The translations under genes and the position numbers were made by a program. Of a DNA stretch of 64,000 nt, positions 55,622 through 64,000 are shown piece by piece. The notes under the pieces were generated by a model, which did no database searches, had not been told where the DNA came from, and saw nothing but the letters and a program-made list of their open reading frames with translations. Positions within the stretch are counted from its first letter, which is position 1. The number at the start of each line of letters is the position of its first letter. Origin of the DNA: Paragemmobacter ruber (GTDB lineage: Bacteria; Pseudomonadota; Alphaproteobacteria; Rhodobacterales; Rhodobacteraceae); the NCBI RefSeq assembly GCF_009908315.1, contig NZ_JAAATW010000001.1, positions 744,001-808,000 of the forward strand, in the 5' to 3' direction.

Positions 55622-55636
55622 TTGCGGTTTACGCAA
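55622..55636. promoter_or_regulatory. Possible autoregulatory palindrome before the CdhR-type gene
   Basis: TTGCGGTTTACGCAA: 5-bp arms around a 5-bp spacer, ending 5 bp before the regulator's start codon in the 72-bp divergent gap. No Shine-Dalgarno is visible for that gene. Plausible operator for the AraC-type regulator; short arms, so tentative. Confidence 0.35.
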
Positions 55637-55641
55637 TTCAT

Positions 55642-56616
55642 ATGGCTGAAAGCGTCAACATTTTCCTTCCTTCCCGTGCGGCGCTGACATTTGCGGTGCT
55701 GGTCTTGCCGCATGCGTCGATCCTTGAGGTGGCGTCGGTGCTGGATCCGATGCGGGCGGCGAACCGGCATCTGGGGGAAGAGGCCTATCGCTGGCGGGTG
55801 GTGTCGCCCGACGGGCGGCCGGTGCCGCTGACCTGCGGGATCGAACTGCCGTCAGCCGGGCCGCTGGCTTCGGCGGAGGGGGCGGATGTGCTGATGGTGA
55901 TCGTGGGCTATCGGCAGGCGGAGGTGGCGACGCGGCCCTTCCTGCAGGCGCTGCGGCGGATGGCGGGGCGGTTTCGGGTGATCGCGGGGGTGGATGCGGG
56001 CGCATGGGTGATGGCGCGGGCGGGGTTGCTGGAGGGGTATCGCGCCACGGTGCATTGGGAGGATCTGGAGGATTTCGCCGCCGCCCATCCGGAAACGGAG
56101 TGCCGGCCTGATCGCTATGTCATTGATCGCAATCGGATAACGGCGGGGGGCGCGGCGCCGGCGCAGGATCTGATGCTGCATCTGATCGCCAGCCGCCACG
56201 GGGCGCCGCTGGCGCGGCAGGTGGCGGCATCGTTCCTGACGACCGAGCGGCCGGGGCATGAGCCGCAGGTGGCGCCGCCGCAACGGGATGCGCGGCTGGA
56301 CGGGCGGGTGGCAGAGGCGATCGCGCGGATGGAGGCGCGGCTGGACGATCCGCCCGCGATGGCGGCGCTGGCGCGGGAGGTGGGGCTGTCGCCCCGGCGG
56401 ATGGAAAGCCTTTTCCGCCAATACCTTGGCGAAAGCCCCGCCGCCTATGGCATGGGCCTGCGGTTGCAGGCGGCGCGGCGGATGGTGACGGATACGCGCC
56501 ATTCCATGGCCGAGATCGCGCTGCGGACGGGGTTTTCGTCGCCCTCGACCCTGAGCCGGGCGTTCAGCAGGCGGTTCGGCATCGCGCCCAGCCATTTGCG
56601 GCGGGCGGGGGGCTAA
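55642..56616 (+). CDS. cdhR: GlxA/CdhR-type AraC-family transcriptional regulator
   Basis: 324 residues. N-terminal DJ-1/PfpI-like domain (about 15-190; 'TFAVLVLPHASILEVASVLD', 'VIAGVDAGAWVMARAGLL'), then two AraC helix-turn-helix units ('MAALAREVGLSPRRMESLFR' and 'MAEIALRTGFSSPSTLSRAF'). This architecture is that of CdhR and GbdR, which activate carnitine and glycine betaine catabolism on ligand binding. Divergence from the BKACE gene makes it the likely activator of the locus. Codon use is more G-ending than upstream genes. No clear ribosome site: possibly leaderless. Confidence 0.88.
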   Translation: MAESVNIFLPSRAALTFAVLVLPHASILEVASVLDPMRAANRHLGEEAYRWRVVSPDGRPVPLTCGIELPSAGPLASAEGADVLMVIVGYRQAEVATRPFLQALRRMAGRFRVIAGVDAGAWVMARAGLLEGYRATVHWEDLEDFAAAHPETECRPDRYVIDRNRITAGGAAPAQDLMLHLIASRHGAPLARQVAASFLTTERPGHEPQVAPPQRDARLDGRVAEAIARMEARLDDPPAMAALAREVGLSPRRMESLFRQYLGESPAAYGMGLRLQAARRMVTDTRHSMAEIALRTGFSSPSTLSRAFSRRFGIAPSHLRRAGG

Positions 56617-56663
56617 GTCCCTGCGGGCGCTGTGTTTATCCGGGCGTTTCGGCGTTTTGGGCT

Positions 56664-56711
56664 GTGCAGGAGCGGGTGCAGGAGCGGGTGCAGACGGGCG
56701 TGCATACGTGC
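56664..56711 (+). repeat. Four 12-bp GTGCA-periodic repeats, intergenic
   Basis: GTGCAGGAGCGG twice, then GTGCAGACGGGC and GTGCATACGTGC. Same unit and period as the array in the pth tail (9947-10006), here between convergent genes and not in a gene. The rest of the 277-bp gap (56617-56893) holds an A/T-richer stretch and the 22-bp element at 56842. Confidence 0.85.
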
Positions 56712-56841
56712 GGTGGCAAAAGCGCGCGTTAACCATCTTCGGCGGGGGGCGATTTCTGGTGCAGAAATCGCGGCGGAATTTGACGCAAATTCCGATCGCG
56801 CGTGGTGCGGGGCGTGGCGCGGTGCTGGCCCCGTGTCGATT

Positions 56842-56863
56842 GGGTATTTGGGCCAAGATGAAG
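56842..56863 (+). repeat. Copy of the 22-bp intergenic element
   Basis: GGGTATTTGGG followed by CCAAGATGAAG, identical to the reverse complement of the right arm at 45893-45914. Between convergent genes. Confidence 0.8.
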
Positions 56864-56893
56864 CCCGCCCGGGTTCCCAGTTAGGGCGCGCTT

Positions 56894-57976
56894 TCAGGGG
56901 TCAGCTGCGGCCCGGATCGCGGCGCGGCGCAGGGCGGCGTAAAGGCGGGTTTGCAGGGCATTGGCGATGAGGACCCCTGCCGACAGGATCAGGCCCATTA
57001 GGCCGCCGATGAGCGCAAAAGCCGTGTCAGTGAGGCGGACGGTGGCGCGCAGGAGGCGGGACTTGCCCAGCACCTCGGCCCGGGCGGTGATGCGGGGACC
57101 CAGCGCCTCGGCCGCGCGGGCAAGGCGGGTGGCATCGGTCGCGTCATCGACGAGCGGCAGGAGGTGCAGGGCGGTGGTGGTGTCGGTGGCGGCGCGGACG
57201 CGTTCGAGATCGGCGGCGATGCTGACGACGGGGGCGAAGGCATCGGCCCGCAGGCTGGCGGCGATATCGTCCATGCTGCCTGCGCGGCGCAGCGCCATCC
57301 AATCCACCCCATCGGTCGCGGCGCGGGCAAGCGTGGCGTTGAGGCGCGGCGAGAGGCGACCCATGTTGCGGGCGAGTTTCAGGCCCGACGCCCCGGCCTT
57401 GGCCACGAGCGAGGTGCCGCCCGAGGCGACCACGGTGACGGTCGCTCCCAGCCCCACGATGGCGAGGGTGACGTCGATCCGGTCCACCGCTTCGCCGGCC
57501 ATATAGGCGATGGCGCCGCGCGTGATGGCGGCCATGTCGCCGATGGGGGTGAGGGCGATGGGGGCGTGGCAGAGAAAGACGTTGGACAGCGCGCAGGCCG
57601 CCGGATCATAGGCGCAGGCGGCGCAGTTGGCGGCATTGGCGAAGAAGCCTGCATCTTCCGCGCGGGCGGCATCAAAGGCGGCGCGCAGATCGGGGGGAAG
57701 GGTCTGGCCACGCTCTTGCGCCAGCGCGTCGAGCGCGTCGAGCGCGATCCAGTTGCGGGGGTCTTCGGCCAGCCGGGCGGCGATGCGGTCGGGGATCGCG
57801 GTGGGTGCGAGATCGGCGAGGTGGCGGTCGAGGGTGGCTTCGATTTCCCGCGCGGCGGCGTCGCGATAGGGCGAGAGGGCGGGATCGGCCCAAATGCGCG
57901 CCCCGGCATAGAGGGTGAGCGCGAGCGAGACGACGAGCGCCAGCGTTAGGCCCCGCCTGAGCCAGCGCCCGATCAT
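56894..57976 (-). CDS. Membrane protein of unknown function
   Basis: 360 residues; no known family recognised. An N-terminal hydrophobic segment ('LTLALVVSLALTLYAGARIW', about 10-28) looks like a signal anchor. A cysteine-rich patch 'NAANCAACAYDPAACALSNV' then 'FLCHAP' (about 110-135) could be disulfide-bonded or metal-binding. A hydrophobic 'VTLAIVGLGATVTVVASGGT' and a C-terminal helix 'TAFALIGGLMGLILSAGVLI' suggest two more membrane spans. The middle is helical and alanine-rich. Lies between the carnitine regulator and trpS; no operon partner is evident. Confidence 0.75.
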   Translation of the reverse strand: MIGRWLRRGLTLALVVSLALTLYAGARIWADPALSPYRDAAAREIEATLDRHLADLAPTAIPDRIAARLAEDPRNWIALDALDALAQERGQTLPPDLRAAFDAARAEDAGFFANAANCAACAYDPAACALSNVFLCHAPIALTPIGDMAAITRGAIAYMAGEAVDRIDVTLAIVGLGATVTVVASGGTSLVAKAGASGLKLARNMGRLSPRLNATLARAATDGVDWMALRRAGSMDDIAASLRADAFAPVVSIAADLERVRAATDTTTALHLLPLVDDATDATRLARAAEALGPRITARAEVLGKSRLLRATVRLTDTAFALIGGLMGLILSAGVLIANALQTRLYAALRRAAIRAAADP

Positions 57977-58014
57977 CCGCCCGTCAACCGCCCGCCATCC
58001 GCCCGCCCCGGCTG

Positions 58015-59061
58015 TCAGGTGCGGGGCGCGCGGATCATGCCCACGATATCGTAGACCTGATCGACGATGGGCCGCGCGATGGCCTCGGCCCGGGCGGCGC
58101 CTTGGCCGAGGATGCGGTCGATCTCGGCCGGATCCTGCATCAGCCGGTTCATCTCCAGCGTGATCGGTTCCAGCTTGGCCACGGCCAGATCGGCCAGCGC
58201 CGGCTTGAATGTGCCGAATTGCGCCCCCGCATAATCGCGGATCACCTGTTCGGCTGTGTGGCCCGCAAGCGCGGCGTAGATATTCACCAGATTGCGCGCC
58301 TCGGGCCGGTCCTTCAACCCGTCGAGGCTGTCGGGCAGCGGCTCCGGGTCGGTCTTGGCCTTGCGGATCTTCTTGGCGATGGTGTCGGCATCATCGGTCA
58401 GGTTGATGCGCGACTGGTCCGAGGGATCGGATTTCGACATCTTCTTCGTGCCATCGCGCAGGGACATGACGCGGGTGGCGGCGCCTTCGATGACGGGTTC
58501 CACCACGGGGAAGAAGTTTACCCCGTAGTCGTTGTTGAACTTGATCGCGATGTCGCGGGTCAGTTCGAGATGCTGTTTCTGATCCTCGCCCACCGGGACA
58601 TGGGTGGCCTTGTAGGCGAGGATGTCGGCGGCCATTAGGGACGGATAGGCAAAAAGGCCCAGCGAGACGTTTTCGGAATTCTTACCGGCCTTGTCCTTGA
58701 ACTGGGTCATCCGGCTCATCCAGCCCATGCGGGCGATGCAGTTGAAGATCCAGCCCAGTTCGGCATGGGCCGAAACCTGAGATTGGTTGAAGAGGATGGA
58801 CCGCGCGGGGTCGATCCCCGCCGCGAGGAAGGCGGCGGCGCCTTCGCGGGTTTGCTGGCGCAGTTTGGCGGGGTCCTGCCAGACGGTGATCGCGTGCATG
58901 TCCACCATGCAGTAGATCGTCTCGATCCCTTCGTCCTGCTTTTCGACAAAGCGTTTGAGCGCGCCCAGATAGTTGCCCAGGGTGAGGCCACCCGAGGGCT
59001 GGATCCCGGAGAAGATGCGGGGGGCGAAGGAAGCCTGAGGCGTTTGGACCGGCTCGGCCAT
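58015..59061 (-). CDS. trpS: Tryptophanyl-tRNA synthetase
   Basis: 348 residues. Class I signatures: '[20 protein letters not shown]' (the TxGNxxG equivalent of HIGH) and '[16 protein letters not shown]' (KMSKS). '[20 protein letters not shown]' and '[14 protein letters not shown]' form the tryptophan pocket. Charges tRNA-Trp. Single gene, divergent from the rhomboid-like gene. Confidence 0.96.
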   Translation of the reverse strand: MAEPVQTPQASFAPRIFSGIQPSGGLTLGNYLGALKRFVEKQDEGIETIYCMVDMHAITVWQDPAKLRQQTREGAAAFLAAGIDPARSILFNQSQVSAHAELGWIFNCIARMGWMSRMTQFKDKAGKNSENVSLGLFAYPSLMAADILAYKATHVPVGEDQKQHLELTRDIAIKFNNDYGVNFFPVVEPVIEGAATRVMSLRDGTKKMSKSDPSDQSRINLTDDADTIAKKIRKAKTDPEPLPDSLDGLKDRPEARNLVNIYAALAGHTAEQVIRDYAGAQFGTFKPALADLAVAKLEPITLEMNRLMQDPAEIDRILGQGAARAEAIARPIVDQVYDIVGMIRAPRT

Positions 59062-59174
59062 GATATGCTCCGTCTGGATAAGGTCGGGGTTTCGGCTTAA
59101 ACCTGCGGCGACGGGGCGTCAATCGACGCCCGCCCCAAGACGTGACGCCACCCCCAGCCGCGAGACGTGACCCG

Positions 59175-59858
59175 ATGCAGGACCGCAATGCGCCGCCCTT
59201 GAACCCCCTGCCCATGATCGTCTGGGTGCTGGCGCTGCCGATCATCGCGATGGAGGTGGTGCTGAGCCTTGGCGCGGCGGGGATCGCGGGCGGTCTGGAG
59301 GGGGCGGGCTGGCGGCTGGAGGCGCTGGAGCGGTTCGTCTTCTCGCCCCCCCTGATGCGGCAGATGATCGAGGCGGAGGTCTATCCGGCCGAGCATGTGA
59401 TGCGGCTGGTGAGCTATGTCTTTGTCCATGGCGGGACGACGCATGCGCTGTTCGTGGTGGTGATTCTGCTGGCCCTTGGAAAGATGGTGGGCGAGGTGTT
59501 CCGCTGGTGGGCGGTGCTGGTGGTGTTCTTCGGGGCGGCGGTGGCGGGGGCCTTGGCCTTTATGGCGGTGCCGGGGAATGAGGCGCCGTTGTATGGCGGC
59601 TATCCGGCGGTCTACGGGTTGATCGGGGGGTTCACCTTCCTGCTCTGGGTCAATCTGGCAGCGGTGGGGGCGAACAAGTACCGGGCGTTTTCGCTGATCG
59701 GGTTTCTGCTGGGGATACAGCTTCTGTTCGGGGTGATCTTTGGCGGCGGCCTGGAATGGGTGGCCGATCTGGCGGGGTTTGCGGCGGGGTTCCTGTTGTC
59801 ATTCGTGGTCAGCCCCGGGGGATGGGGGCGGGTGCTGGCCAAGATCCGGGCGCGGTAG
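59175..59858 (+). CDS. Rhomboid-fold membrane protein lacking catalytic residues
   Basis: 227 residues from the ATG at 59175 (a GTG at 59142 is an alternative). About six membrane helices in rhomboid order, with 'YVFVHGGTTHALFVVVILLA' as the L1 loop and helix 2. The usual GASG becomes G141-G142-Y143-P144, so no nucleophilic serine; the partner histidine of HxxGxxxG is D198 in 'WVADLAGFAAGFLL'; the oxyanion asparagine position is V94. Protease activity is therefore not expected. Such pseudoproteases may bind or traffic other membrane proteins. Convergent with murJ, 3 bp between stops. Confidence 0.82.
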   Translation: MQDRNAPPLNPLPMIVWVLALPIIAMEVVLSLGAAGIAGGLEGAGWRLEALERFVFSPPLMRQMIEAEVYPAEHVMRLVSYVFVHGGTTHALFVVVILLALGKMVGEVFRWWAVLVVFFGAAVAGALAFMAVPGNEAPLYGGYPAVYGLIGGFTFLLWVNLAAVGANKYRAFSLIGFLLGIQLLFGVIFGGGLEWVADLAGFAAGFLLSFVVSPGGWGRVLAKIRAR

Positions 59859-59861
59859 CGA

Positions 59862-61406
59862 TCAGGCTTTGCGGCGCAGGGCGGCGGAGAGGTCGGAGAG
59901 GCGGGCCGCGCCGATGGCGAAGGCAGCGGCGGCATAGGTGGCCATGCCCAGCGCGATGAGGGCGGCGAGGGCGGCGTAGCGCCATGTGGGCAGGCCCAGC
60001 GCGGGGCCGAGAAGGACCATGCCGCCCCAGAGCGCCGCGCCCATGATCAGGCTTGCGATCAGGATGCGGGGCAGGCGTTTGCGGAAGCGGTCGTCGAAGC
60101 GCGCCTCGGGGCCCATGCGGCGGGTGCCGTGCCAGAGCTGGAAGACCATGGTCCAGCCGGCGACGGTGGTGGCAAGGGCCGCGGCGGCGAAGCCGATGAC
60201 GGGCAGGAGGCCCACGGCGACGGCGACGTTCACCACCATGGACCAGACGGCGAAGCGGAAGGGCGAGCGGGTGTCTTCGCGGGCGTAGTAGAGCGGCTGG
60301 AACACCTTGTGCAGCACGAAGGCGGGCAGGCCCGCGCCGTAGATGGCGAGCGCCAGCGCCGTGGCGGCGGTGTCATCGGCCCCGAAGGCCCCGCGTTCGT
60401 AGAGGACGGAGCACAGGGGGAGTGCGATCACCACCAGCGCGACGGCGGCGGGGATGGTGAGGAACAGCGCGAACTCGGTGCCACGGTTGAACGAGGCGCG
60501 GCCGCCTTCCGCATCGCCCGCGCGCAGGCGGCGGGAGAGATCGGGCAGAAGAACTGTGCCCACGGCGATGGCCACGACGCCGAGGGGAAGCTGATAGAGC
60601 CGGTCGGCATAGGAGAGCCAGGCCACCGCCCCTTCGGTGAAGGAGGCGACCTGACGGCCCACCAGCAGGTTCACCTGCACCACGCCGCCCGCCAGCACGG
60701 CAGGCGCGGCGATCACGGCGAGGCGTTTGAGTTCTGGCGTGAGTTTGGGCCAGCCCGGCGTGAAGCGGAAGCCCGCGCGATGGGCGGAGACCCAGGTGAA
60801 GGCCAGTTGCGCGATGCCGGTGACGGGGACGGTCCAGGCCAGTGTCAGGCCCATGTCCCATTGCAGATGATCGGCCAGCAGCATGGCGGCGATGAACATC
60901 AGGTTCATCAGGACAGGGACGAAACTCGCCTCAGTGAAGCGGCCGAAGGCGTTCAGCACGCCCGACAGCAGCGCCACGAGCGAGATGAAGAGGATGTAGA
61001 CAAAGGAGATGCGCCCGAAAAGGACGGCGAGGTCGAACCGCGCGTCGCCCGCAAAGCCCGAAGCCATGGCCCAGACGAGCCATGGCATGGCCAGCGTGCC
61101 GATGACGGAAAACACGATCAGCACGGCAGCAAGGCCGTTGAAGGCATCGCGGGCGAAGCCTTGGGCATCTTCGCCCGCCTCAAGCTTTTTGGCGAACATC
61201 GGCACGAAGGCCATGTTGAACGCCCCTTCCGCAAAGAAGCGGCGGAACATGTTGGGCAGCGAGAAGGCCACCAGAAACGCCTCGGCCACCGGGCCTGCGC
61301 CCAGATAGGCGGCCATCATCACATCGCGGGCGAAGCCTGCGCCGCGCGACAGGAGCGTCCAGCCCCCGACGGTGAGGATCGACCGGATCAGACGGATCGG
61401 TTGCAT
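59862..61406 (-). CDS. murJ: Lipid II flippase MurJ
   Basis: 514 residues with about fourteen membrane helices. The N-terminus 'GGWTLLSRGAGFARDVMMAA' and 'FLVAFSLPNMFRRFFAEGAF' followed by NMAFVP are diagnostic of MurJ/MviN, including the essential arginines of helix 1 and 2. Moves undecaprenyl-linked lipid II across the inner membrane for peptidoglycan synthesis. 5 bp downstream of glnD, so probably in the same operon. Confidence 0.95.
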   Translation of the reverse strand: MQPIRLIRSILTVGGWTLLSRGAGFARDVMMAAYLGAGPVAEAFLVAFSLPNMFRRFFAEGAFNMAFVPMFAKKLEAGEDAQGFARDAFNGLAAVLIVFSVIGTLAMPWLVWAMASGFAGDARFDLAVLFGRISFVYILFISLVALLSGVLNAFGRFTEASFVPVLMNLMFIAAMLLADHLQWDMGLTLAWTVPVTGIAQLAFTWVSAHRAGFRFTPGWPKLTPELKRLAVIAAPAVLAGGVVQVNLLVGRQVASFTEGAVAWLSYADRLYQLPLGVVAIAVGTVLLPDLSRRLRAGDAEGGRASFNRGTEFALFLTIPAAVALVVIALPLCSVLYERGAFGADDTAATALALAIYGAGLPAFVLHKVFQPLYYAREDTRSPFRFAVWSMVVNVAVAVGLLPVIGFAAAALATTVAGWTMVFQLWHGTRRMGPEARFDDRFRKRLPRILIASLIMGAALWGGMVLLGPALGLPTWRYAALAALIALGMATYAAAAFAIGAARLSDLSAALRRKA

Positions 61407-61411
61407 CTGCC

Positions 61412-64000
61412 CTAGCCCTGCGCCCGTTCGGCGCCCTCGGTGATCGCCTGCCGCAGCTTTTTCTCGAGCGCTTCCTGCCGGGATTTGGCGTGCAGCTTCA
61501 GGCCGAACATGTCTTTCACATAGAAGCTGTCCACCACCTGCGCGCCGAAGGTCGCGATCACGGCGCTGGCGATGTAGATGTTGTTGCCCGCCAGCGTGCG
61601 CGTGAGGTCATAAAGCAGGCCGGGACGGTCGCGGGTATCGACCTCGATGATGGTGTAGATGTCGGAGCCTTCGTTGTCGAAAGTGATATGGGTGGGAAAG
61701 CGGAATTCCTTTTCGCGCTTTTTCACCTTGTCGCGGTCTTTCAGCGCGTCGCGCGGGACGACCTGCCCCCGCAGCGTCTTTTCGATCATGGATTGCAGGC
61801 GCGGCAGGCGCGACACCTCATAGGGCCGCCCATCGGCATCCTGCACCCAGAACACCGCCGTGGCGTAGCCGTCCTTCGACGTGTAGGTGCGCGCGTCCAC
61901 GACGTTGGCCCCGACCAGCGCCAAGGCGCCCGCAAGGCGCGAGAAGATGCCGGGGTGATCGGCCAGCGCAAAGCAGGCACGGGTGGCATCGCGATCGGGA
62001 TCGGGATGCAGGTCGATGCGGATATCCGTATCGGGCAGGTCTTTCAGCAGGCGCGCGAAAACTAGATGCGTGTCGGTGGGCAGGCCCTGCCAGTAGGGGG
62101 CGTAGTGGCGGCCGGTCTCATGCCGCAGTTCGGCGGCGGGCCAATCGGCGAGGCGTTCGCGCAGGGCGCGCTTTGCCTCATCCTCGCGGTTTTCGCGGTT
62201 GAGGGATTCGAGCCCTGCTTCCAGCGCCTCGACTGTCAGGCCATAGAGGCGGCGCAGGAGCATGGCCTTCCAGTTGTTCCATGTCCCCGGCCCGACGCCC
62301 CGGATATCGCAGACCGTGAGGACGGTCAGAAGATCCAGCCTTTTGCGTGATTTCACCGCCTTGGCGAAATCGCGCACCGTGCGGGGATCGCCGATATCGC
62401 GTTTCTGCGCGGTGTCGGACATCAGCAGGTGGTTGCGCACCAGCCATTCGACGGTTTCGGTTTCCTCGGCCGTCAGGCCAAGGCGCGGGCAGACGCGGCG
62501 GGCGATCTGCGCGCCAAGGATCGAATGATCCTCGGGCCGGCCTTTGCCGATGTCGTGCAGGAAGAGCGCGACATAGATCACCTTGCGGTTCACCCCGCTT
62601 TCGAGGATGCGCGAGGCGACGGGAAGCTCTTCCTCCAGTTCGCGGCGTTCGATCTGGGCGAGGATCGAGATGCACTGGATGATGTGTTCGTCCACCGTGT
62701 AATGGTGGTAGAAGTTGAACTGCATCATCGCGACGACGGGTTCAAATTCCGGGATGAAGGCGGCGAGCACGCCCAGTTCGTTCATCCGGCGCAGGGCGCG
62801 TTCGGGATTGCCGTGTTTCAGCAGAAGGTCGAGGAAGATCTGCACCGCCTCGGGGTCGGACTGCATGTCTTCGTCGATCAGGTCGAGCCGGGTGGTGATC
62901 TGGCGCATCACATCGGGATGCAGCAGATAGCCGGTGCGCAGCGCCTCTTCGAACACGCGCAGGATGTTGAGCTTGTCGCGGAAGAAGCTGGCGGGATCGG
63001 TCAGGTCGAGCCGCCCCTGCACCAGCTTGTAGCCGGGTTTCACCCGTTTGGTGCGGCGGAAGATGCCCAGAAGGCTGGCCTCGGGCTTGGCGTGGCGGGC
63101 CTCAAGCTGGGTGAGGAAGACGCGGGTCAACTCGCCCACGCGGGTGGCGTGGCGGAAGTAGTCCTGCATGAAATGTTCGACGCCGCGCCTGCCGCCCCGG
63201 TCGGTATAGCCCATGCGGGCGGCCACCTCGACCTGCAGGTCGAAGGTCAGCTGGTCCATGGCGCGGCCGGTGATGTGGTGCAGGTGGCAGCGGGCGGCCC
63301 AGAGGAAATCTTCGGCGCGGGTGAAGATGTCGTATTCTTCGCGCGTCAACAGACCGGCGGCGACCAGACCTTCGGCATCGGCCACGCGGTTGAGGTATTT
63401 GCCGATCCAGTAGAGCGTCTGCAGATCGCGCAGGCCGCCCTTGCCCTCTTTCACGTTGGGTTCGAGGACATAGCGCTGGCCACCCTGCCGTTTGTGCCGG
63501 TCGGCGCGTTCGCGGAGCTTGGCGTCGATGAATTCGGGGCCGGTGTTGCGGAAGAGATCGCCCCAGAGCCTGTCACCCAGTTCGGTGGCCAGCGGTTCGT
63601 ATCCGGCGATAAAGCGGTGCTCCAGCAGGGCGGTGCGGATGGTGATATCCTCGCGCCCCATGCGGAGGCAGTCCTTCACCGTGCGCGAGGCGTGGCCCAC
63701 CTTCAGCTTCAGGTCCCACAGCATGTAGAGCAGGGATTCGATGACCGATTCCGCCCAAGGCGTGACCTTCCACGGGGTGAGGAAGAGGAGATCCACATCG
63801 GAATGGGGCGCCATCTCGGCCCGGCCATAGCCGCCCACGGCGAGGACGGCCATGCGTTCGGCCTCGGTCGGGTTGGACAGCGGGTGGAGGATGTGGCGGG
63901 CGATGTCGAAGGCGGTGGCGACAAGGCCATCGGTCAGGTGGGCCTGCGCGCGCACAAGGGCGCGGGCGTCATGCGGGCGGGCGGTGAAGGCGGTGGCAAG
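61412..64000 (-). CDS. glnD: Protein-PII uridylyltransferase/uridylyl-removing enzyme GlnD, 5' partial
   Basis: At least 862 residues are visible; the frame is open at the window edge, and the GTG at 63955 is internal. Order: nucleotidyltransferase ('VGGYGRAEMAPHSDVDLLFL'), helical linker, HD hydrolase ('ALFLHDIGKGRPEDHSILGA') and two C-terminal ACT domains (from about 'HPDPDRDATRACFALADHPG' and 'IYTIIEVDTRDRPGLLYDLT'). GlnD adds or removes UMP on PII proteins in response to glutamine, setting nitrogen metabolism. Roughly the first 60-80 residues are missing by comparison with family length (about 930). Confidence 0.95.
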   Translation of the reverse strand, partial: LATAFTARPHDARALVRAQAHLTDGLVATAFDIARHILHPLSNPTEAERMAVLAVGGYGRAEMAPHSDVDLLFLTPWKVTPWAESVIESLLYMLWDLKLKVGHASRTVKDCLRMGREDITIRTALLEHRFIAGYEPLATELGDRLWGDLFRNTGPEFIDAKLRERADRHKRQGGQRYVLEPNVKEGKGGLRDLQTLYWIGKYLNRVADAEGLVAAGLLTREEYDIFTRAEDFLWAARCHLHHITGRAMDQLTFDLQVEVAARMGYTDRGGRRGVEHFMQDYFRHATRVGELTRVFLTQLEARHAKPEASLLGIFRRTKRVKPGYKLVQGRLDLTDPASFFRDKLNILRVFEEALRTGYLLHPDVMRQITTRLDLIDEDMQSDPEAVQIFLDLLLKHGNPERALRRMNELGVLAAFIPEFEPVVAMMQFNFYHHYTVDEHIIQCISILAQIERRELEEELPVASRILESGVNRKVIYVALFLHDIGKGRPEDHSILGAQIARRVCPRLGLTAEETETVEWLVRNHLLMSDTAQKRDIGDPRTVRDFAKAVKSRKRLDLLTVLTVCDIRGVGPGTWNNWKAMLLRRLYGLTVEALEAGLESLNRENREDEAKRALRERLADWPAAELRHETGRHYAPYWQGLPTDTHLVFARLLKDLPDTDIRIDLHPDPDRDATRACFALADHPGIFSRLAGALALVGANVVDARTYTSKDGYATAVFWVQDADGRPYEVSRLPRLQSMIEKTLRGQVVPRDALKDRDKVKKREKEFRFPTHITFDNEGSDIYTIIEVDTRDRPGLLYDLTRTLAGNNIYIASAVIATFGAQVVDSFYVKDMFGLKLHAKSRQEALEKKLRQAITEGAERAQG

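Noticed and set aside
61412-63955. Treating the GTG at 63955 as the glnD start
   Set aside because: The frame continues open to the window edge with conserved-looking sequence and the protein would lack its normal N-terminus.

Overview
The window is a very GC-rich alphaproteobacterial chromosome segment. Gene content (glnD-murJ, trpS, truA, ycjX/ycjF, FkbM, a Pth with a long tail, GlnD with two ACT domains, a fused carnitine dehydrogenase-thioesterase) and the style of the intergenic DNA point to the Rhodobacteraceae/Paracoccaceae (Rhodobacter/Tabrizicola/Gemmobacter-like). No plasmid, phage, CRISPR or intact insertion-sequence hallmark was seen. Function calls are from reading the proteins, without database searches.

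Layout. 1-17.9 kb is mostly core: a 5'-truncated beta-helix (pectate-lyase-like) protein, a flavin/PLP-oxidase-fold protein, a SulP anion transporter, truA, the ycjX-ycjF pair, a class C serine hydrolase, a DUF2332 protein, pth, a family 2 glycosyltransferase, rplY, an MFS permease, an FMN-dependent alpha-hydroxy-acid (lactate) dehydrogenase divergent from a MarR regulator, trpA, ychF and tRNA-Ser(GCU). 17.9-20.8 kb, just after the tRNA, is visibly lower in GC and holds a RocB-type M20 hydrolase divergent from an Lrp/AsnC regulator, probably an acquired islet.

20.8-32.8 kb is the most unusual part. One minus-strand group encodes a CDP-alcohol phosphatidyltransferase, a membrane sulfatase-fold transferase and a UPF0104-type flippase. 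Behind a cytochrome b561 gene lies a tight five-gene operon: GTP cyclohydrolase II, BchC-like dehydrogenase, divergent PTPS/QueD-family protein, SAM methyltransferase and RibD-type reductase. The last looks like a pathway from GTP to a methylated pterin- or pyrimidine-type product that I cannot match to a described compound. Next come an FkbM methyltransferase and a GT4-IMPase-AarF operon.

33-56.6 kb is accessory catabolism: cspA, an esterase plus class II aldolase, a phosphodiesterase-family protein overlapping a complete Dpp/Opp-type ABC importer, a CocE/NonD hydrolase, choline-sulfatase, a GMC (choline-dehydrogenase-like) oxidoreductase, and a carnitine degradation block (enoyl-CoA hydratase, NDP-forming acyl-CoA ligase, acyl-CoA dehydrogenase, SDR, fused carnitine dehydrogenase-betainyl-CoA thioesterase, small membrane protein, BKACE enzyme, divergent GlxA/CdhR-type regulator). 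Choline-O-sulfate and carnitine both feed glycine betaine, so this region is best read as a quaternary-ammonium utilisation locus.

56.9-64 kb returns to core genes: a membrane protein of unknown function, trpS, a rhomboid-fold protein lacking its catalytic residues, murJ and a 5'-truncated glnD. Two families of short repeats are scattered through the window: a 22-bp element mostly at convergent gene ends, and a 12-bp GTGCA-periodic repeat found both inside pth and between genes.
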